A stretch of 33,726 nt of DNA from Myxococcales bacterium. Its GTDB lineage: Bacteria; Myxococcota_A; Bradymonadia; UBA7976; UBA1532. The position numbers and the translations under genes were made by a program. The stretch covers positions 1 through 33,726 of the forward strand of contig JACKDN010000052.1 of the NCBI GenBank assembly GCA_020633465.1, in the 5' to 3' direction. The notes under the pieces are model-generated. The model did no database searches, had not been told where the DNA came from, and worked only from the letters and a program-made list of their open reading frames with translations. Shown here in pieces: positions 8,601-14,985 of the stretch (positions are counted from its first letter, which is position 1; each line of letters starts with the position of its first letter).

Positions 8601-8741
8601 GGCCGGCGACAGCTCGATGGGGCCCAGCTGGGCCGACGAGGGCGCCGGTCGAGGCGCCTGCCAACGGGCCGGGCCGCCGACTTGGTCGAGGCTCTTCAAC
8701 CAGTCGGCGACCGACGCGTCGCCTCGCGGATCATCCGCCAT
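5601..8741 (-). CDS. Class I (CyaA-type) adenylate cyclase
   Basis: Predicted cytosolic enzyme making cAMP from ATP. It is 1046 residues (enterobacterial CyaA is about 850). Residues 1-60 are a variable, Pro/Ala-rich leader. The nucleotidyltransferase core is clear: GSVGTIGQSGKSDIDYWVVVDE at 181-202 (G-S, then D193 and D195, the presumed metal-binding pair), HFFLVDTHRARINDFGG at ~232-248 and LLKEEFYRTAVFIAGHVPLW at ~263-282. These line up in order with the corresponding CyaA blocks as I remember them from Escherichia coli. The rest corresponds to the long regulatory half plus a C-terminal extension. The ATG at 8741 lies one base after the fliW stop, with GAGGTGA as ribosome-binding site. Its place in the flgM-to-fliW operon suggests sigma-28-dependent expression and a link between flagellar assembly and cAMP. 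Activity is not proven. Confidence 0.88.
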   Translation of the reverse strand: MADDPRGDASVADWLKSLDQVGGPARWQAPRPAPSSAQLGPIELSPAPASAKPGEGEAYVQTYFRDATRAARALPPGRGLEQLREALLRYLDFNRTKLGYLYEALKPKDRTTFSVIPYLLHVNIPGLPGYQPEDEPAHGISNFEFNATIRAAVEEVFPPNRSRRRQSAMYRPAIRSLLAMGSVGTIGQSGKSDIDYWVVVDEDSLSAAAQKQLIQRVDEIERWARKRGLDCHFFLVDTHRARINDFGGSEEDVDSSGSAQGKLLKEEFYRTAVFIAGHVPLWWVVPVGVDADGYRRVSDAIERADLVSEISFVDLGFIGDIDQGEFFGAALWQINKSLRSPFKSLLKMALLVRYLDSEQPMLLCDQLKQRVLQGEQAPQYTDPYVLLFDAISEYFAGRHDWEAFRLVQQCFYLKVGLKLSRETLERTAFMRRFRVMQAYIQRWGWDQHLIADLDSLDSWSAERVDAMGQSIRQFMLGLYRQLIDRARTAAVKINENDVTILGRRLFACFGQEPGKVQHLFTYFLREPRVEERIVVLEVPEAGPDRQWEVHREVRRNAVAERDAPMWTGSTLAEVGSWLTFNGLFHAGSVVGLISAKSRTSTAEFRAMLDRFMALFACPDPFSIPPTSFLAPRRVERAALVVNFDLPGAPADASEQAGVYYLPENWDILNYGRKRENRLRDISVVTLNSWGEVFCRRFEGPRAVAKAMRALYAGIDPGAPLDQPVEILAPHDRTLPAVRNRLRQIIETTDEVFVAPLATRESRTFVYEVGGRFQVVHRSADGPRVAGARSLRGVVRQLGNSGYDRQTLFIDRLSPTLSDLRAVVEKHGEDRDAEIYVAWRQVRGVGYIIVCDETRRIYMRHTRQPEAVLLLIVRRVLQHLRGYVQSARDLRRALRVFELREGRALGAPTVLAEDTNRVLGELSKASAAPRPIWLRGETGRGRSGLYLEYAGRAFSPSEHGRRFVHALVEVVLEASGEAGQEAFVIEGSTVAFDERHRLAGGHDRGIVKHLRLIDLYERWMVRCLGAAHGGRASVLLSPRGFDAGERS

Positions 8742-8742
8742 G

Positions 8743-9234
8743 TCACCTCAACGAGATCGACCGCGCGCCCGCGGCGCGGCCCTCGGGCACCTCGGGCGCG
8801 GCCGGCTGCGCGTCGCGCATCACGAAGAACTTCACCGGGTAGCGGTGGTCGGTCAGCACGTACTGCATGGCCTTGCGGTTCTGCATGTTGAAGATCAACG
8901 GCGCCAGCAGGTTCGCGCTCATGTCCTGGGGGTTGGCGGGGACCGTCATGATCACCGAGACGATCAGATCCTCCTCCCGCTGGGGCGCGATGACCGACAG
9001 CTCCGAGCGGCGCACGTCGATGTGGTAGTCGCGGCGGAAGAACAGCGGATCGCTGATGATGAAGGCCAGCTCGCCGTCGTCGACGCACTGCAGCCACTTG
9101 AACGGGCTCTCCGGGCGGTGATCGACCACCACGAAGCGCTTCTGGCGCGCGAAGCCCAACAGCCCCATCGGGAACGTGAAGATCGTCGCCTCGTCGATGT
9201 CGAGCGGGCCGAAGCGGGCGGTCTCAACGCGCAT
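8743..9234 (-). CDS. fliW: Flagellar assembly factor FliW (CsrA antagonist)
   Basis: In characterised systems FliW binds either flagellin or CsrA. When flagellin is exported, freed FliW sequesters CsrA and relieves repression of flagellin translation. This protein is 163 residues, normal for the family. Hallmarks are the N-terminal RFG.LDIDEATIFTFPMGLLGFARQKRFVVVDH (the F-P-x-G-L-x-G-F signature), FKWLQCVDDGELAFIISDP, and the ANLLAPLIFN...M..V segment. The ATG at 9234 has GAGGAGGG about 8 bases upstream; an in-frame extension to 9285 lies inside csrA and adds a non-FliW leader. The start lies within the last 11 bases of csrA, so the two antagonists are translationally coupled. A terminal Pro/Ala/Arg tail of ~25 residues is extra. 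Confidence 0.95.
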   Translation of the reverse strand: MRVETARFGPLDIDEATIFTFPMGLLGFARQKRFVVVDHRPESPFKWLQCVDDGELAFIISDPLFFRRDYHIDVRRSELSVIAPQREEDLIVSVIMTVPANPQDMSANLLAPLIFNMQNRKAMQYVLTDHRYPVKFFVMRDAQPAAPEVPEGRAAGARSISLR

Positions 9235-9505
9235 TGGAGTCGCCCTCCTCGTCCTTGCGTGCGGGGGGGCGCCGGGTCGGCTCACCGAACAGGCCGCTGA
9301 TGGTGTCGAGGATGTTCACGTCGGGCGCCGTGGCGCCGACGTTGGCCTGGTGGATCTTGAGGTAGAGCTCCTCGCGACAGACGTACACGTCGCGTGGGGC
9401 GACGATGCCCAGGCGAACCTGCTTGCCCTTGATCTCCTTCACCACGACCTTCACGTCGTCGCCGATGCACACGGACTCCCCGATCTTGCGGGTCAGTGTG
9501 AGCAC
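9224..9505 (-). CDS. csrA: Carbon storage regulator CsrA
   Basis: Homodimeric RNA-binding protein that blocks ribosome access at GGA-containing sites, notably on flagellin mRNA. It is 93 residues; the core (MLTLTRKIGESVCIGDDVKVVV, KGKQVRLGIVAPRDVYVCREEL) is textbook, including the conserved Arg in REEL. The C-terminal ~40 residues (after LKIHQ) are an extra tail; classical CsrA is ~60. Start choice: a GTG at 9511 is in frame but abuts the AGGAGG ribosome-binding site. The GTG at 9505 lies 5-6 bases downstream of it and restores the family's canonical M-L-x-L-T-R-K start, so I use 9505. Downstream fliW overlaps by 11 bp. Function is known from the family; its targets here are inferred. Confidence 0.95.
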   Translation of the reverse strand: MLTLTRKIGESVCIGDDVKVVVKEIKGKQVRLGIVAPRDVYVCREELYLKIHQANVGATAPDVNILDTISGLFGEPTRRPPARKDEEGDSNAR

Positions 9506-9510
9506 AACCA

Positions 9511-9518
9511 CCCTCCTG
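9511..9518 (-). promoter_or_regulatory. csrA ribosome-binding site that decides the start
   Basis: AGGAGGG on the - strand lies 5-6 bases before the GTG at 9505 and directly against the alternative GTG at 9511, which excludes the latter. The site also carries a GGA core, the element CsrA itself binds, so autoregulation is conceivable. Confidence 0.55.
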
Positions 9519-9542
9519 GCAGTCGCCCAGCCCGGCCGGTCG

Positions 9543-9554
9543 GGCGCCGGCGCC
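9543..9554. other. 12-bp palindrome between flgL and csrA
   Basis: GGCGCCGGCGCC is perfectly self-complementary and lies in the 53-bp flgL-csrA gap. It may form a hairpin in the operon mRNA ahead of csrA. There is no T-run, so it is not a convincing terminator. Confidence 0.3.
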
Positions 9555-9558
9555 TTGG

Positions 9559-10449
9559 CTAGCCCAGATAATCGAGCAGCGAGCTGGACCCGATGTCTCG
9601 GCTGCTCACGGCCAGTGTAGCCTGCAACGCCGTATCCACCAGAGAAAGCTCGGCGATCGCCGACGGCACGTCGGTGTCGCGCACGTCGGACTGCGCCGCG
9701 GGCAGCCGCTCCTGGAAGAAGACGTTGACGGTCTCGGCGGCGTCGACGCGGTTGATCAGGGAGCCGATCTCGAAGCGCGCCGAGATCACCTGCTCGATCG
9801 ACAGCTCGAGGCGCTCGAGCTCGGCCTCGCGCCCCGCCTCGTCGTCGTTGCGGATGGTCAGCGCGATCTGCTCGAGGTTGTCGAAGATGTCGACCGTGTT
9901 GGCCGTGCCGTCGCCGAAGGCCGAGCCGCCCGGCGAGGTGACGCGCACCCGCGATCCGAAGGCCAGCTCGAGCTCCTTGGCGTTCACGTCGCCCTGGAAG
10001 TCGCGGTTGGCGTCGTAGGGCGGCTGATCGGTGCGATAGCCGCCGAAGATGTAGCTGTTGCCGGTGCGCGTGTTGGACAGCGTCAGCAGGTGATCGGTGA
10101 GCTGCTCCACCTCGCCGGCGATGTTGTCGAGATCCTCCTGGCTGCGCACCGACGTCAGCGACTGGATGAGCAGTTCCTTGACGCGATAGAGCGTCTGAGC
10201 GCCCTGATCGAGCACGCCGTCGGACGAGTACAAGAGCTCGTAGGCCGACTTGATGCCGCGCTCGAACTGCTTGGTCTGCTTCAGCTCGGTCTCGAGGACG
10301 TCGACCTTCAGCGCGCCCAGCGGATCGTCCGACGGCCGGTTGATGCGCACACCGCTGCTGATCTGCTCGCTGACCTTCGACCGCCGCGTGTTGAGGCTCT
10401 CGAGGCGGAAGCGCGGCGCCTCGAACCGGATCTTCTCGGTCACCCGCAT
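9559..10449 (-). CDS. flgL: Hook-filament junction protein FlgL (HAP3)
   Basis: Second of two junction proteins joining hook and filament; flagellin-like and exported without a cleaved signal. 296 residues. The N-terminal flagellin-type helices are evident (LNTRRSKVSEQISSGVRINRPSDDPLGALKV, close to the FlgL 'SG.ri..psDDP..a' signature), followed by a LYRVKELLIQ helix and the characteristic GNSYIFGGYRTDQPPYD segment. The C-terminal helix (SAIAELSLVDTALQATLAVSSRDIGSSSLLDYLG) matches the FlgL/flagellin D0 end 'A...L......yqA.L....i...SLLDYL'. The ATG at 10449 has AAGGGGGG upstream. It follows flgK by 28 bp in the same unit. Confidence 0.95.
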   Translation of the reverse strand: MRVTEKIRFEAPRFRLESLNTRRSKVSEQISSGVRINRPSDDPLGALKVDVLETELKQTKQFERGIKSAYELLYSSDGVLDQGAQTLYRVKELLIQSLTSVRSQEDLDNIAGEVEQLTDHLLTLSNTRTGNSYIFGGYRTDQPPYDANRDFQGDVNAKELELAFGSRVRVTSPGGSAFGDGTANTVDIFDNLEQIALTIRNDDEAGREAELERLELSIEQVISARFEIGSLINRVDAAETVNVFFQERLPAAQSDVRDTDVPSAIAELSLVDTALQATLAVSSRDIGSSSLLDYLG

Positions 10450-10477
10450 GGGGCCCCCCTTTCGGTGCGCGCCGCCG

Positions 10478-11887
10478 TCACTGCAGCAGCTGCAGCACGG
10501 TGTCGAGCAGCTGCTGCACGGTCGTCACCACGCGGCTGTTGGCCTCGAAGTGCTTCTCGAACTTCGTCAGGTCGATCATCTCGTCGTCGATGCTGACGCC
10601 CACCACCGACTCGCGCAGCGCCTCGGCCTGCGACGCGCGCACGTCGTGGAACGCGGCGCGATCGGCGTTGACTCGCACCGTCGAGCCGACGTCGTGCAGC
10701 AGCTCGGCGTAGCGCCGGTTGAAGGGCACGTCGCCCAGCGCGGCCTGGTTGGCGTTCTGCAGGTCGGCCAGGTCGAGCAGGTTGCGGTTGTCGCCGGGCA
10801 GCAGCGTGGGATCCTGCGCCGCGCCGACGAGCAGCGGATCGGCGTCGATGGCCGGATCCACGGCGATGTTCGCGGCCGAGAAGGGCAACCCCGCGGGCGG
10901 CACGAACAGATCGCGCCCCCCCACCCCGTCGAGGCCAAAGCCCTGCTGGTGCACCGCGTTGACCTCGTCGACGAAGGTGACGGCCAGCTGATCCATCAGG
11001 CCCAGCTGGCGCGCGATGACGGTGTCGCGCACGTCGAGCAGGCCACCCACCTCGCCCTCGTCGAGCTGCGCGGTGATGTCGACGCGGTTGCCGCTGATGC
11101 CGACGTAGTGCACGTCGAGCAGCCCGAAGTTGCCCGCGTCGGGCACCGCCTCGAGCGCCGCCACCTGCTCCTTCTGCACCAGCACGTAGCGGTTGGCCAG
11201 CTCGACCGAGACCGTGCCGTCGTCCTGGGGCAGCACGTTGATGTCGACGAACTTCGCGATCTCGCGCACCGCGCGGTCGCGGCGATCACGGAAGTCGTTG
11301 GCCATCGAGCCGTCGACCTCGTTCTTCACGATGCCGGCGTTCATCTCGGCGATGACGCGCAGGTTCTCGTTGATCTGGCCGACGCGGTCCTGGAGCGTGT
11401 CGTCGATGCCCCGCTGCACCTTGCGCAGATCGTCGTCGAGCGTGCGGAACGCGCCGGCCACGTCGCGGGCGGCCTGCACGAACTGGCTGCGCGCGCCGAA
11501 GCTGGACGGATCCTGGCTCAGCTCGCGGGCGAAGTTGAAGAACTCGCTGATCGCGCCGCCGACGGTGGGCTGGGCCGCCTCGCTGTAGAGGCGCTCGACC
11601 ATCGCCAGCACGCCCTCGCGCCCCCCGTAGTAGCCCTGCAGGGTCCGGTCGCGGATGACCTGGAACTCGACGTACTGCTCGTGCACCCGGGCCACGTGAT
11701 CGACGTAGGCGCCGCGCCCCAGCTGGTGGCCGGCCCGGCGCTCGGGATCGTACGTGGCCGCCTCGACGCGCTGGCGGCTGTAGCCCTCGGTGTCGGCGTT
11801 GGACACGTTGTGGCTGACGGTCTGCAGCCCGCTCTGGCTGACGCGCAGGCCGGTGACGCTGGACTGGAAGGCGGCGAGGAGGCCCAT
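10478..11887 (-). CDS. flgK: Hook-filament junction protein FlgK (HAP1)
   Basis: Junction protein placed directly on the hook; exported with help of FlgN. 469 residues, in the normal range. The N-terminus (LLAAFQSSVTGLRVSQSGLQTVSHNVSNADTEGYSRQRVE) carries the rod/hook-protein ANxx(T)xGYxR motif. The FlgK-type block LSQDPSSFGARSQFVQAA follows. The C-terminus (VSIDDEMIDLTKFEKHFEANSRVVTTVQQLLDTVLQL) is the family's D0 helix, with the 'EE.-NL...Q.ay.A.arvi....e..dtLl.l' pattern. The ATG at 11887 is chosen because GGAGGGG lies 7 bases upstream within flgN; the frame is open 7 more codons without support. It starts one base after the flgN stop, implying coupled translation with its chaperone. Confidence 0.95.
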   Translation of the reverse strand: MGLLAAFQSSVTGLRVSQSGLQTVSHNVSNADTEGYSRQRVEAATYDPERRAGHQLGRGAYVDHVARVHEQYVEFQVIRDRTLQGYYGGREGVLAMVERLYSEAAQPTVGGAISEFFNFARELSQDPSSFGARSQFVQAARDVAGAFRTLDDDLRKVQRGIDDTLQDRVGQINENLRVIAEMNAGIVKNEVDGSMANDFRDRRDRAVREIAKFVDINVLPQDDGTVSVELANRYVLVQKEQVAALEAVPDAGNFGLLDVHYVGISGNRVDITAQLDEGEVGGLLDVRDTVIARQLGLMDQLAVTFVDEVNAVHQQGFGLDGVGGRDLFVPPAGLPFSAANIAVDPAIDADPLLVGAAQDPTLLPGDNRNLLDLADLQNANQAALGDVPFNRRYAELLHDVGSTVRVNADRAAFHDVRASQAEALRESVVGVSIDDEMIDLTKFEKHFEANSRVVTTVQQLLDTVLQLLQ

Positions 11888-11888
11888 C

Positions 11889-12416
11889 TCAGCCCCTCCG
11901 CTCGACACCGCGGCGCGGCGTGCCCGTCTGGATCCGGGCGTCGGCTCCGTAGACCGTGCGCGGGCCGGCGTGGGCGCGCTGCACCACCTTCAGGCGCCCC
12001 TGCACCAGCTCGCGCGCGGCGCGGGCGAAGACGGTGTTCAGGCGCTGCTGCTCGCCGATGCCCGCGGTCAGCGTCCGCAGCCGCTCCTGCCGCGCGGCCA
12101 GCGCGGCCGAGGCCTCGTCGTCCACGCGGGCGCGCGCCTGCCCGACGGTCTGCGCGTCCGGCGCGACGGCGCGCAGCACCGCGGCCCGCTCGGCGGCGAG
12201 CAGCTGGTGGCGCTCGAGCAGGCGCACCTTCTGATCGGTGATCGTGAGGACGGCGGCGGCGTCCATGCGCCGCAGCGCGTTGGCCTCGTCGCGCAGCAGC
12301 GCGTCGAGCGCCTCGAGCGCGGCGACCTCGGCGTCGAGGTGCGCGCACAGCCGCTCGACGGGCCCGCCGGGATCGGCGGCCGTCGCGGTCGTCGGGTTGA
12401 GAGAGTCGCCGTGCAT
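11889..12416 (-). CDS. flgN: Flagellar export chaperone FlgN
   Basis: Chaperone for FlgK and FlgL. 175 residues, predicted almost wholly helical. The FlgN-family start of the fold is visible (LCAHLDAEVAALEALDALLRDEANALRRMDAAAVLTITDQKVRLLERHQLLAAERAAVL), matching the usual 'L...l..e...l..Ll..L..E...L...d...l......K..ll..l..l...R' pattern. The C-terminus ends in an Arg/Gly tail. The ATG at 12416 has AGGAG about 8 bases upstream. It sits between flgM and flgK, the standard order. A 140-bp gap separates it from flgM; nothing gene-like is visible in that gap except a weak CGCCC-loop-GGGCG inverted repeat. Confidence 0.85.
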   Translation of the reverse strand: MHGDSLNPTTATAADPGGPVERLCAHLDAEVAALEALDALLRDEANALRRMDAAAVLTITDQKVRLLERHQLLAAERAAVLRAVAPDAQTVGQARARVDDEASAALAARQERLRTLTAGIGEQQRLNTVFARAARELVQGRLKVVQRAHAGPRTVYGADARIQTGTPRRGVERRG

Positions 12417-12556
12417 CGTCCACTCCTGCGCCGTGAACGCGGGCACGCGCGCCGCCGCTCGCCCGGTATGGGCGGTCGGTGACGGGTGTGCGCCGCGGCG
12501 GGAGCGGCGGTCGGCTCAGCGCCCGGGGCGGGCGGGTCGGAAGAGGCGGGTCCTGC

Positions 12557-12856
12557 TCAGGTCCCGTCGAACTGGACGGCTTCGGCGATGAGGCGCTCGG
12601 CGACGATGCGCAGGTCGGCGCGATACTCGCCGCTCGCGATCTTCTGCCTCAACTCCGCCACCTTCGTCTCGTCGACTTCGCTGACGTCCCGCGTCGCGGC
12701 CTTCGCGACCGAGAGGGCCCCCTGCTTCTCGGACAGGTCGACCTTCTCGGACCGCGCCTCGGACGAGACGCTCTCTTCCGACTTCTTCGCCCCCGGGCGG
12801 CTCTGCGGCCGACCGACGTTCCCTGGCGGGACTGGACCATTGATTCGAACAGCCAT
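12557..12856 (-). CDS. flgM: Anti-sigma-28 factor FlgM
   Basis: FlgM holds sigma-28 inactive until the hook-basal body is complete, then is exported through it. 99 residues, normal length. The N-terminal half is polar and disorder-like, with Gly, Pro, Ser and Lys (INGPVPPGNVGRPQ...). The C-terminal half carries the sigma-binding region: EVDETKVAELRQKIASGEYRADLRIVAERLIAEAV, the family's 'R.ekV..Lr..I..G.Y.v....vA..ml' pattern. The ATG at 12856 has GAGG about 8 bases upstream. It is the first gene of the unit flgM-flgN-flgK-flgL-csrA-fliW-cyclase-exported protein, and the upstream sigma-28-like promoter gives the expected feedback loop. Confidence 0.93.
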   Translation of the reverse strand: MAVRINGPVPPGNVGRPQSRPGAKKSEESVSSEARSEKVDLSEKQGALSVAKAATRDVSEVDETKVAELRQKIASGEYRADLRIVAERLIAEAVQFDGT

Positions 12857-12904
12857 GTTGGCACCTCGGGTCCGGCTCCATTCCTTGGAGCCCTGTCACC
12901 CACA

Positions 12905-12931
12905 TCATCGACCGGGTCGTTCCGATCTTGA
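12905..12931 (-). promoter_or_regulatory. Sigma-28 (FliA)-type promoter for the flgM operon
   Basis: Read on the - strand: TCAA (12931-12928), 15 bases, then GTCGATGA (12912-12905). It matches TAAA-N15-GCCGATAA at 3 of 4 and 6 of 8 positions. Spacing and the extended -35 TCAAGATCG equal those of the fliS promoter. It lies about 49 bases from the flgM start codon, a sensible distance. Confidence 0.65.
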
Positions 12932-12954
12932 GGAATTTTCTGTCCTCGTTTCGA

Positions 12955-12966
12955 TCGGGGCCCCGA
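12955..12966. other. 12-bp palindrome upstream of the flgM promoter
   Basis: TCGGGGCCCCGA is a perfect palindrome about 25 bp upstream of the sigma-28 -35 element. It lies in the 208-bp gap between flgJ and flgM, which is more AT-rich than its surroundings. It may be part of a transcription end for flgJ or an operator; nothing further supports either. Confidence 0.3.
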
Positions 12967-13052
12967 GCGCTGATTCAACCGGGCGATGTTCGTCTCGTAT
13001 CCTACGTCCCGCTACCTTTTCTCGTCGAGCGACGGCACCCGCCGCCGCCCGT

Positions 13053-13068
13053 TCGCTCACTCGCTCAC
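13053..13068. repeat. Tandem 8-bp repeat covering the flgJ stop codon
   Basis: TCGCTCAC occurs twice in direct succession; the second copy contains the flgJ stop (TGA, - strand). Slippage here would change the flgJ C-terminus. Minor feature. Confidence 0.6.
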
Positions 13069-13871
13069 TCGCCCGCGGCCCCCAGCAGGGGGCCCGGATC
13101 GATCGGTTCGTCACCGCGCCGCACCTCGAAGTGCAGGTGCGGCCCGGTGCTGTCGCCGGTGCTGCCGACCTCGGCGATCAGCTCGCCCCGGCGCACCGCC
13201 TGCCCCGCCTCGACCAGCAGCGTGCTGGCGTGGGCGTAGCGGCTGCGGGTGCCGTCGCCGTGGTCGATCTCGACCAGGTTGCCGTAGCCCCCCCGCTCGC
13301 CCGCGAAGGTGACCTTCCCGGCGCGCGCCGCCCGGATGGGCGTCCCCGCCGGGGCGGCGATGTCGAGCCCGTGGTGCGGCCGCGTGTCGCCGGTGATCGG
13401 GTGCACCCGCTCGCCGAAGCCGCTCGAGACGCGCCCCCGGACGGGCCGCTGCCAAGCGGTCGCGGCGTGCGCGCGATAGGCCCGCAGGCCCCGGCGCCGC
13501 GCCCCGCCGCTCTGCAGGCCGTGGCCCGCGGTGCCCTCGGCGTCGCGCGCGCCCAGCTCGTGGGCGATGACGTCCGCGAGGCCCAGCTGGCCGGTGCTGC
13601 TGACCGAGCGCGCGTACTCGGCGTCGAGCATGTCGGTGAACACCTCGCCGCCGAAGCCCGCGTCGGTCATGCCGCCCTTGGGCACCGTCGCGCGCATCGA
13701 CTTGAACAGCTGGTGCACGAAGACCGACTCGAACTGCCGGGCCGCCTCGCGCAGGGCCTCGTCCTCGTCGCCGCGCGCGGCCGCGGCGGCGATGCCGTCG
13801 GGATCGGCGCCCAAGGACCCCTGCCCGACGAACTGGCTGCGGACGCCCGCCAGGAAGCCGATCGTCGACAT
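13065..13871 (-). CDS. flgJ: FlgJ-type rod-binding domain fused to an M23 peptidase domain
   Basis: 268 residues with two domains. The N-terminal rod-binding (FlgJ N) domain spans ~37-105: LREAARQFESVFVHQLFKSMRATVP, then GGEVFTDMLDAEYARSVSSTGQLGLADVI. It scaffolds rod assembly. A linker (~106-140) leads to a LytM/M23 metallopeptidase domain (~142-262) with the zinc motifs H166-x3-D170 and H245-x-H247, plus H214 in the RYAHAS motif; all ligands are present, so cleavage of peptidoglycan cross-bridges is likely. Enterobacterial FlgJ instead carries a glucosaminidase domain. The ATG at 13871 overlaps the flgI stop (TGATG), with GAGGTGAT upstream. Last gene of the flgF operon. No signal peptide is visible, as expected for export via the flagellar apparatus. 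Confidence 0.93.
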   Translation of the reverse strand: MSTIGFLAGVRSQFVGQGSLGADPDGIAAAAARGDEDEALREAARQFESVFVHQLFKSMRATVPKGGMTDAGFGGEVFTDMLDAEYARSVSSTGQLGLADVIAHELGARDAEGTAGHGLQSGGARRRGLRAYRAHAATAWQRPVRGRVSSGFGERVHPITGDTRPHHGLDIAAPAGTPIRAARAGKVTFAGERGGYGNLVEIDHGDGTRSRYAHASTLLVEAGQAVRRGELIAEVGSTGDSTGPHLHFEVRRGDEPIDPGPLLGAAGE

Positions 13872-14974
13872 CACATCACCTCGACGTCGGCCCGCAGGGC
13901 GCCCGCGCGCTTGATGGCCTGCAGGATGGTGATCAGATCGCGCGGGCTGGCGCCGAGGCGGTTGAGGCCCTGGACGATGTCGGCCAGGCTGGCCCCGCCC
14001 TCGACGACGATCAGGTTGCGCTTCTCCTCGGTCACCTCGACGTCGGTGTTGCGCACGGTCTGGCCGGTGCCGGGCGTCAGGGGCGCCGCCGGCACGGCCT
14101 GGTTGTTCACCCGCACGCTGACCGTCAGGTTGCCGTGGGCCACCGCCACCGGCGCGATGCGCACGTCCTGGCCCATGATGATCGTGCCGGTGCGCTCGTT
14201 GACGATCACCCGGGCGACGCTGTCCGGCGTCACCTCGAGGCGCTCGACGAGCGCGATGAACTCCACCAGCCGGCCCACGTAGGGCGGCGGGATCTGCACG
14301 TCGACCGTGCCGCTGTCCAGGGCGCGCGCGTAGTTGCCGCCCAGGTTCATGTTCACGACCTTGGTCATTCGCGCGGCGGTCGTGAAGTCGGCCGCGTCGA
14401 GCTGCAGCGTGATCTTCTCGCCGGCGGCCAGATCGAGCGCGACCTCGCGCTCGATGATCGCCCCGTCGGGGATGCGGGCCACGGTCGGGTGGTTCTTCAC
14501 CTGCCCGCCCCCGCCCTTGGCGTCGACGCTGAAGCCGCCCACCGACAGCGCGCCCTGCGCCATCGCGTAGATCTGGCCGTCGTGCGCCTTCAGCGGCGCG
14601 GCCACCAGCGTGCCGCCCACCAGGCTCTTGGCGTCGCCGATGCTGCTGACCGTCACGTCGATGTTGTTGCCCACCCGCGCGAAGGGCGGCAGGTCGGCGG
14701 TGATCATCACCGCGGCGACGTTCTTCAGCTTCAGCCCCGCCGCCGGGATGCGCACGTTGTTGCGCGCCAGCATGGCCACCACCGACTGGGTGGTGAAGGT
14801 CATCTTGTCGGTGTCGCCGGTGCCGTTGAGGCCCAGCACGATGCCGTAGCCGACCAGCTGGTTCGAGCGCACGCCGCGCACCTCGGCGAGATCCTTGATG
14901 CGCTCGGCGTGGGCCGGCAGCGCCAGGGCGACGAGGGCGGGCAACAGCAGCGTTGGGATGGTCAGCCGGTTCAC
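13871..14974 (-). CDS. flgI: Flagellar P-ring protein FlgI
   Basis: Forms the P ring around the rod in the peptidoglycan layer. 367 residues, the typical length. Residues 1-23 form a Sec signal peptide (LLLPALVALALPAHA, cleavage after AHA). The mature start ERIKDLAEVRGVRSNQLVGYGIVLGLNGTGD is diagnostic. Further blocks are TQSVVAMLARNNVRIP, VNERTGTIIMGQDVRIAPVAVAHGNLTV and the C-terminal SLADIVQGLNRLGASPRDLITILQAIKRAGALRADVEVM. The start is GTG at 14974, with GAGGAGA 8 bases upstream. flgH lies 11 bp upstream in the operon and flgJ overlaps downstream. Confidence 0.98.
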   Translation of the reverse strand: MNRLTIPTLLLPALVALALPAHAERIKDLAEVRGVRSNQLVGYGIVLGLNGTGDTDKMTFTTQSVVAMLARNNVRIPAAGLKLKNVAAVMITADLPPFARVGNNIDVTVSSIGDAKSLVGGTLVAAPLKAHDGQIYAMAQGALSVGGFSVDAKGGGGQVKNHPTVARIPDGAIIEREVALDLAAGEKITLQLDAADFTTAARMTKVVNMNLGGNYARALDSGTVDVQIPPPYVGRLVEFIALVERLEVTPDSVARVIVNERTGTIIMGQDVRIAPVAVAHGNLTVSVRVNNQAVPAAPLTPGTGQTVRNTDVEVTEEKRNLIVVEGGASLADIVQGLNRLGASPRDLITILQAIKRAGALRADVEVM

Positions 14975-14985
14975 CGTGCGTCTCC

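Noticed and set aside
6414..8891. 825-residue open frame on the + strand opposite the cyclase
   Set aside because: His/Ala/Arg-rich shadow sequence with no domain; the opposite strand encodes a clear class I cyclase and the fliW end.
10250..12241. 663-residue open frame on the + strand opposite flgL-flgK-flgN
   Set aside because: Shadow composition; spans three genes and their junctions on the other strand.
12835..12870. TGGCAC-like element on the + strand upstream of flgM (possible sigma-54 site)
   Set aside because: No GC dinucleotide at the required spacing, and it points away from flgM.
12486..14282. 598-residue open frame on the + strand across flgM-flgJ-flgI
   Set aside because: Crosses the flgM promoter gap and two genes; the sequence changes character with each and shows no fold.
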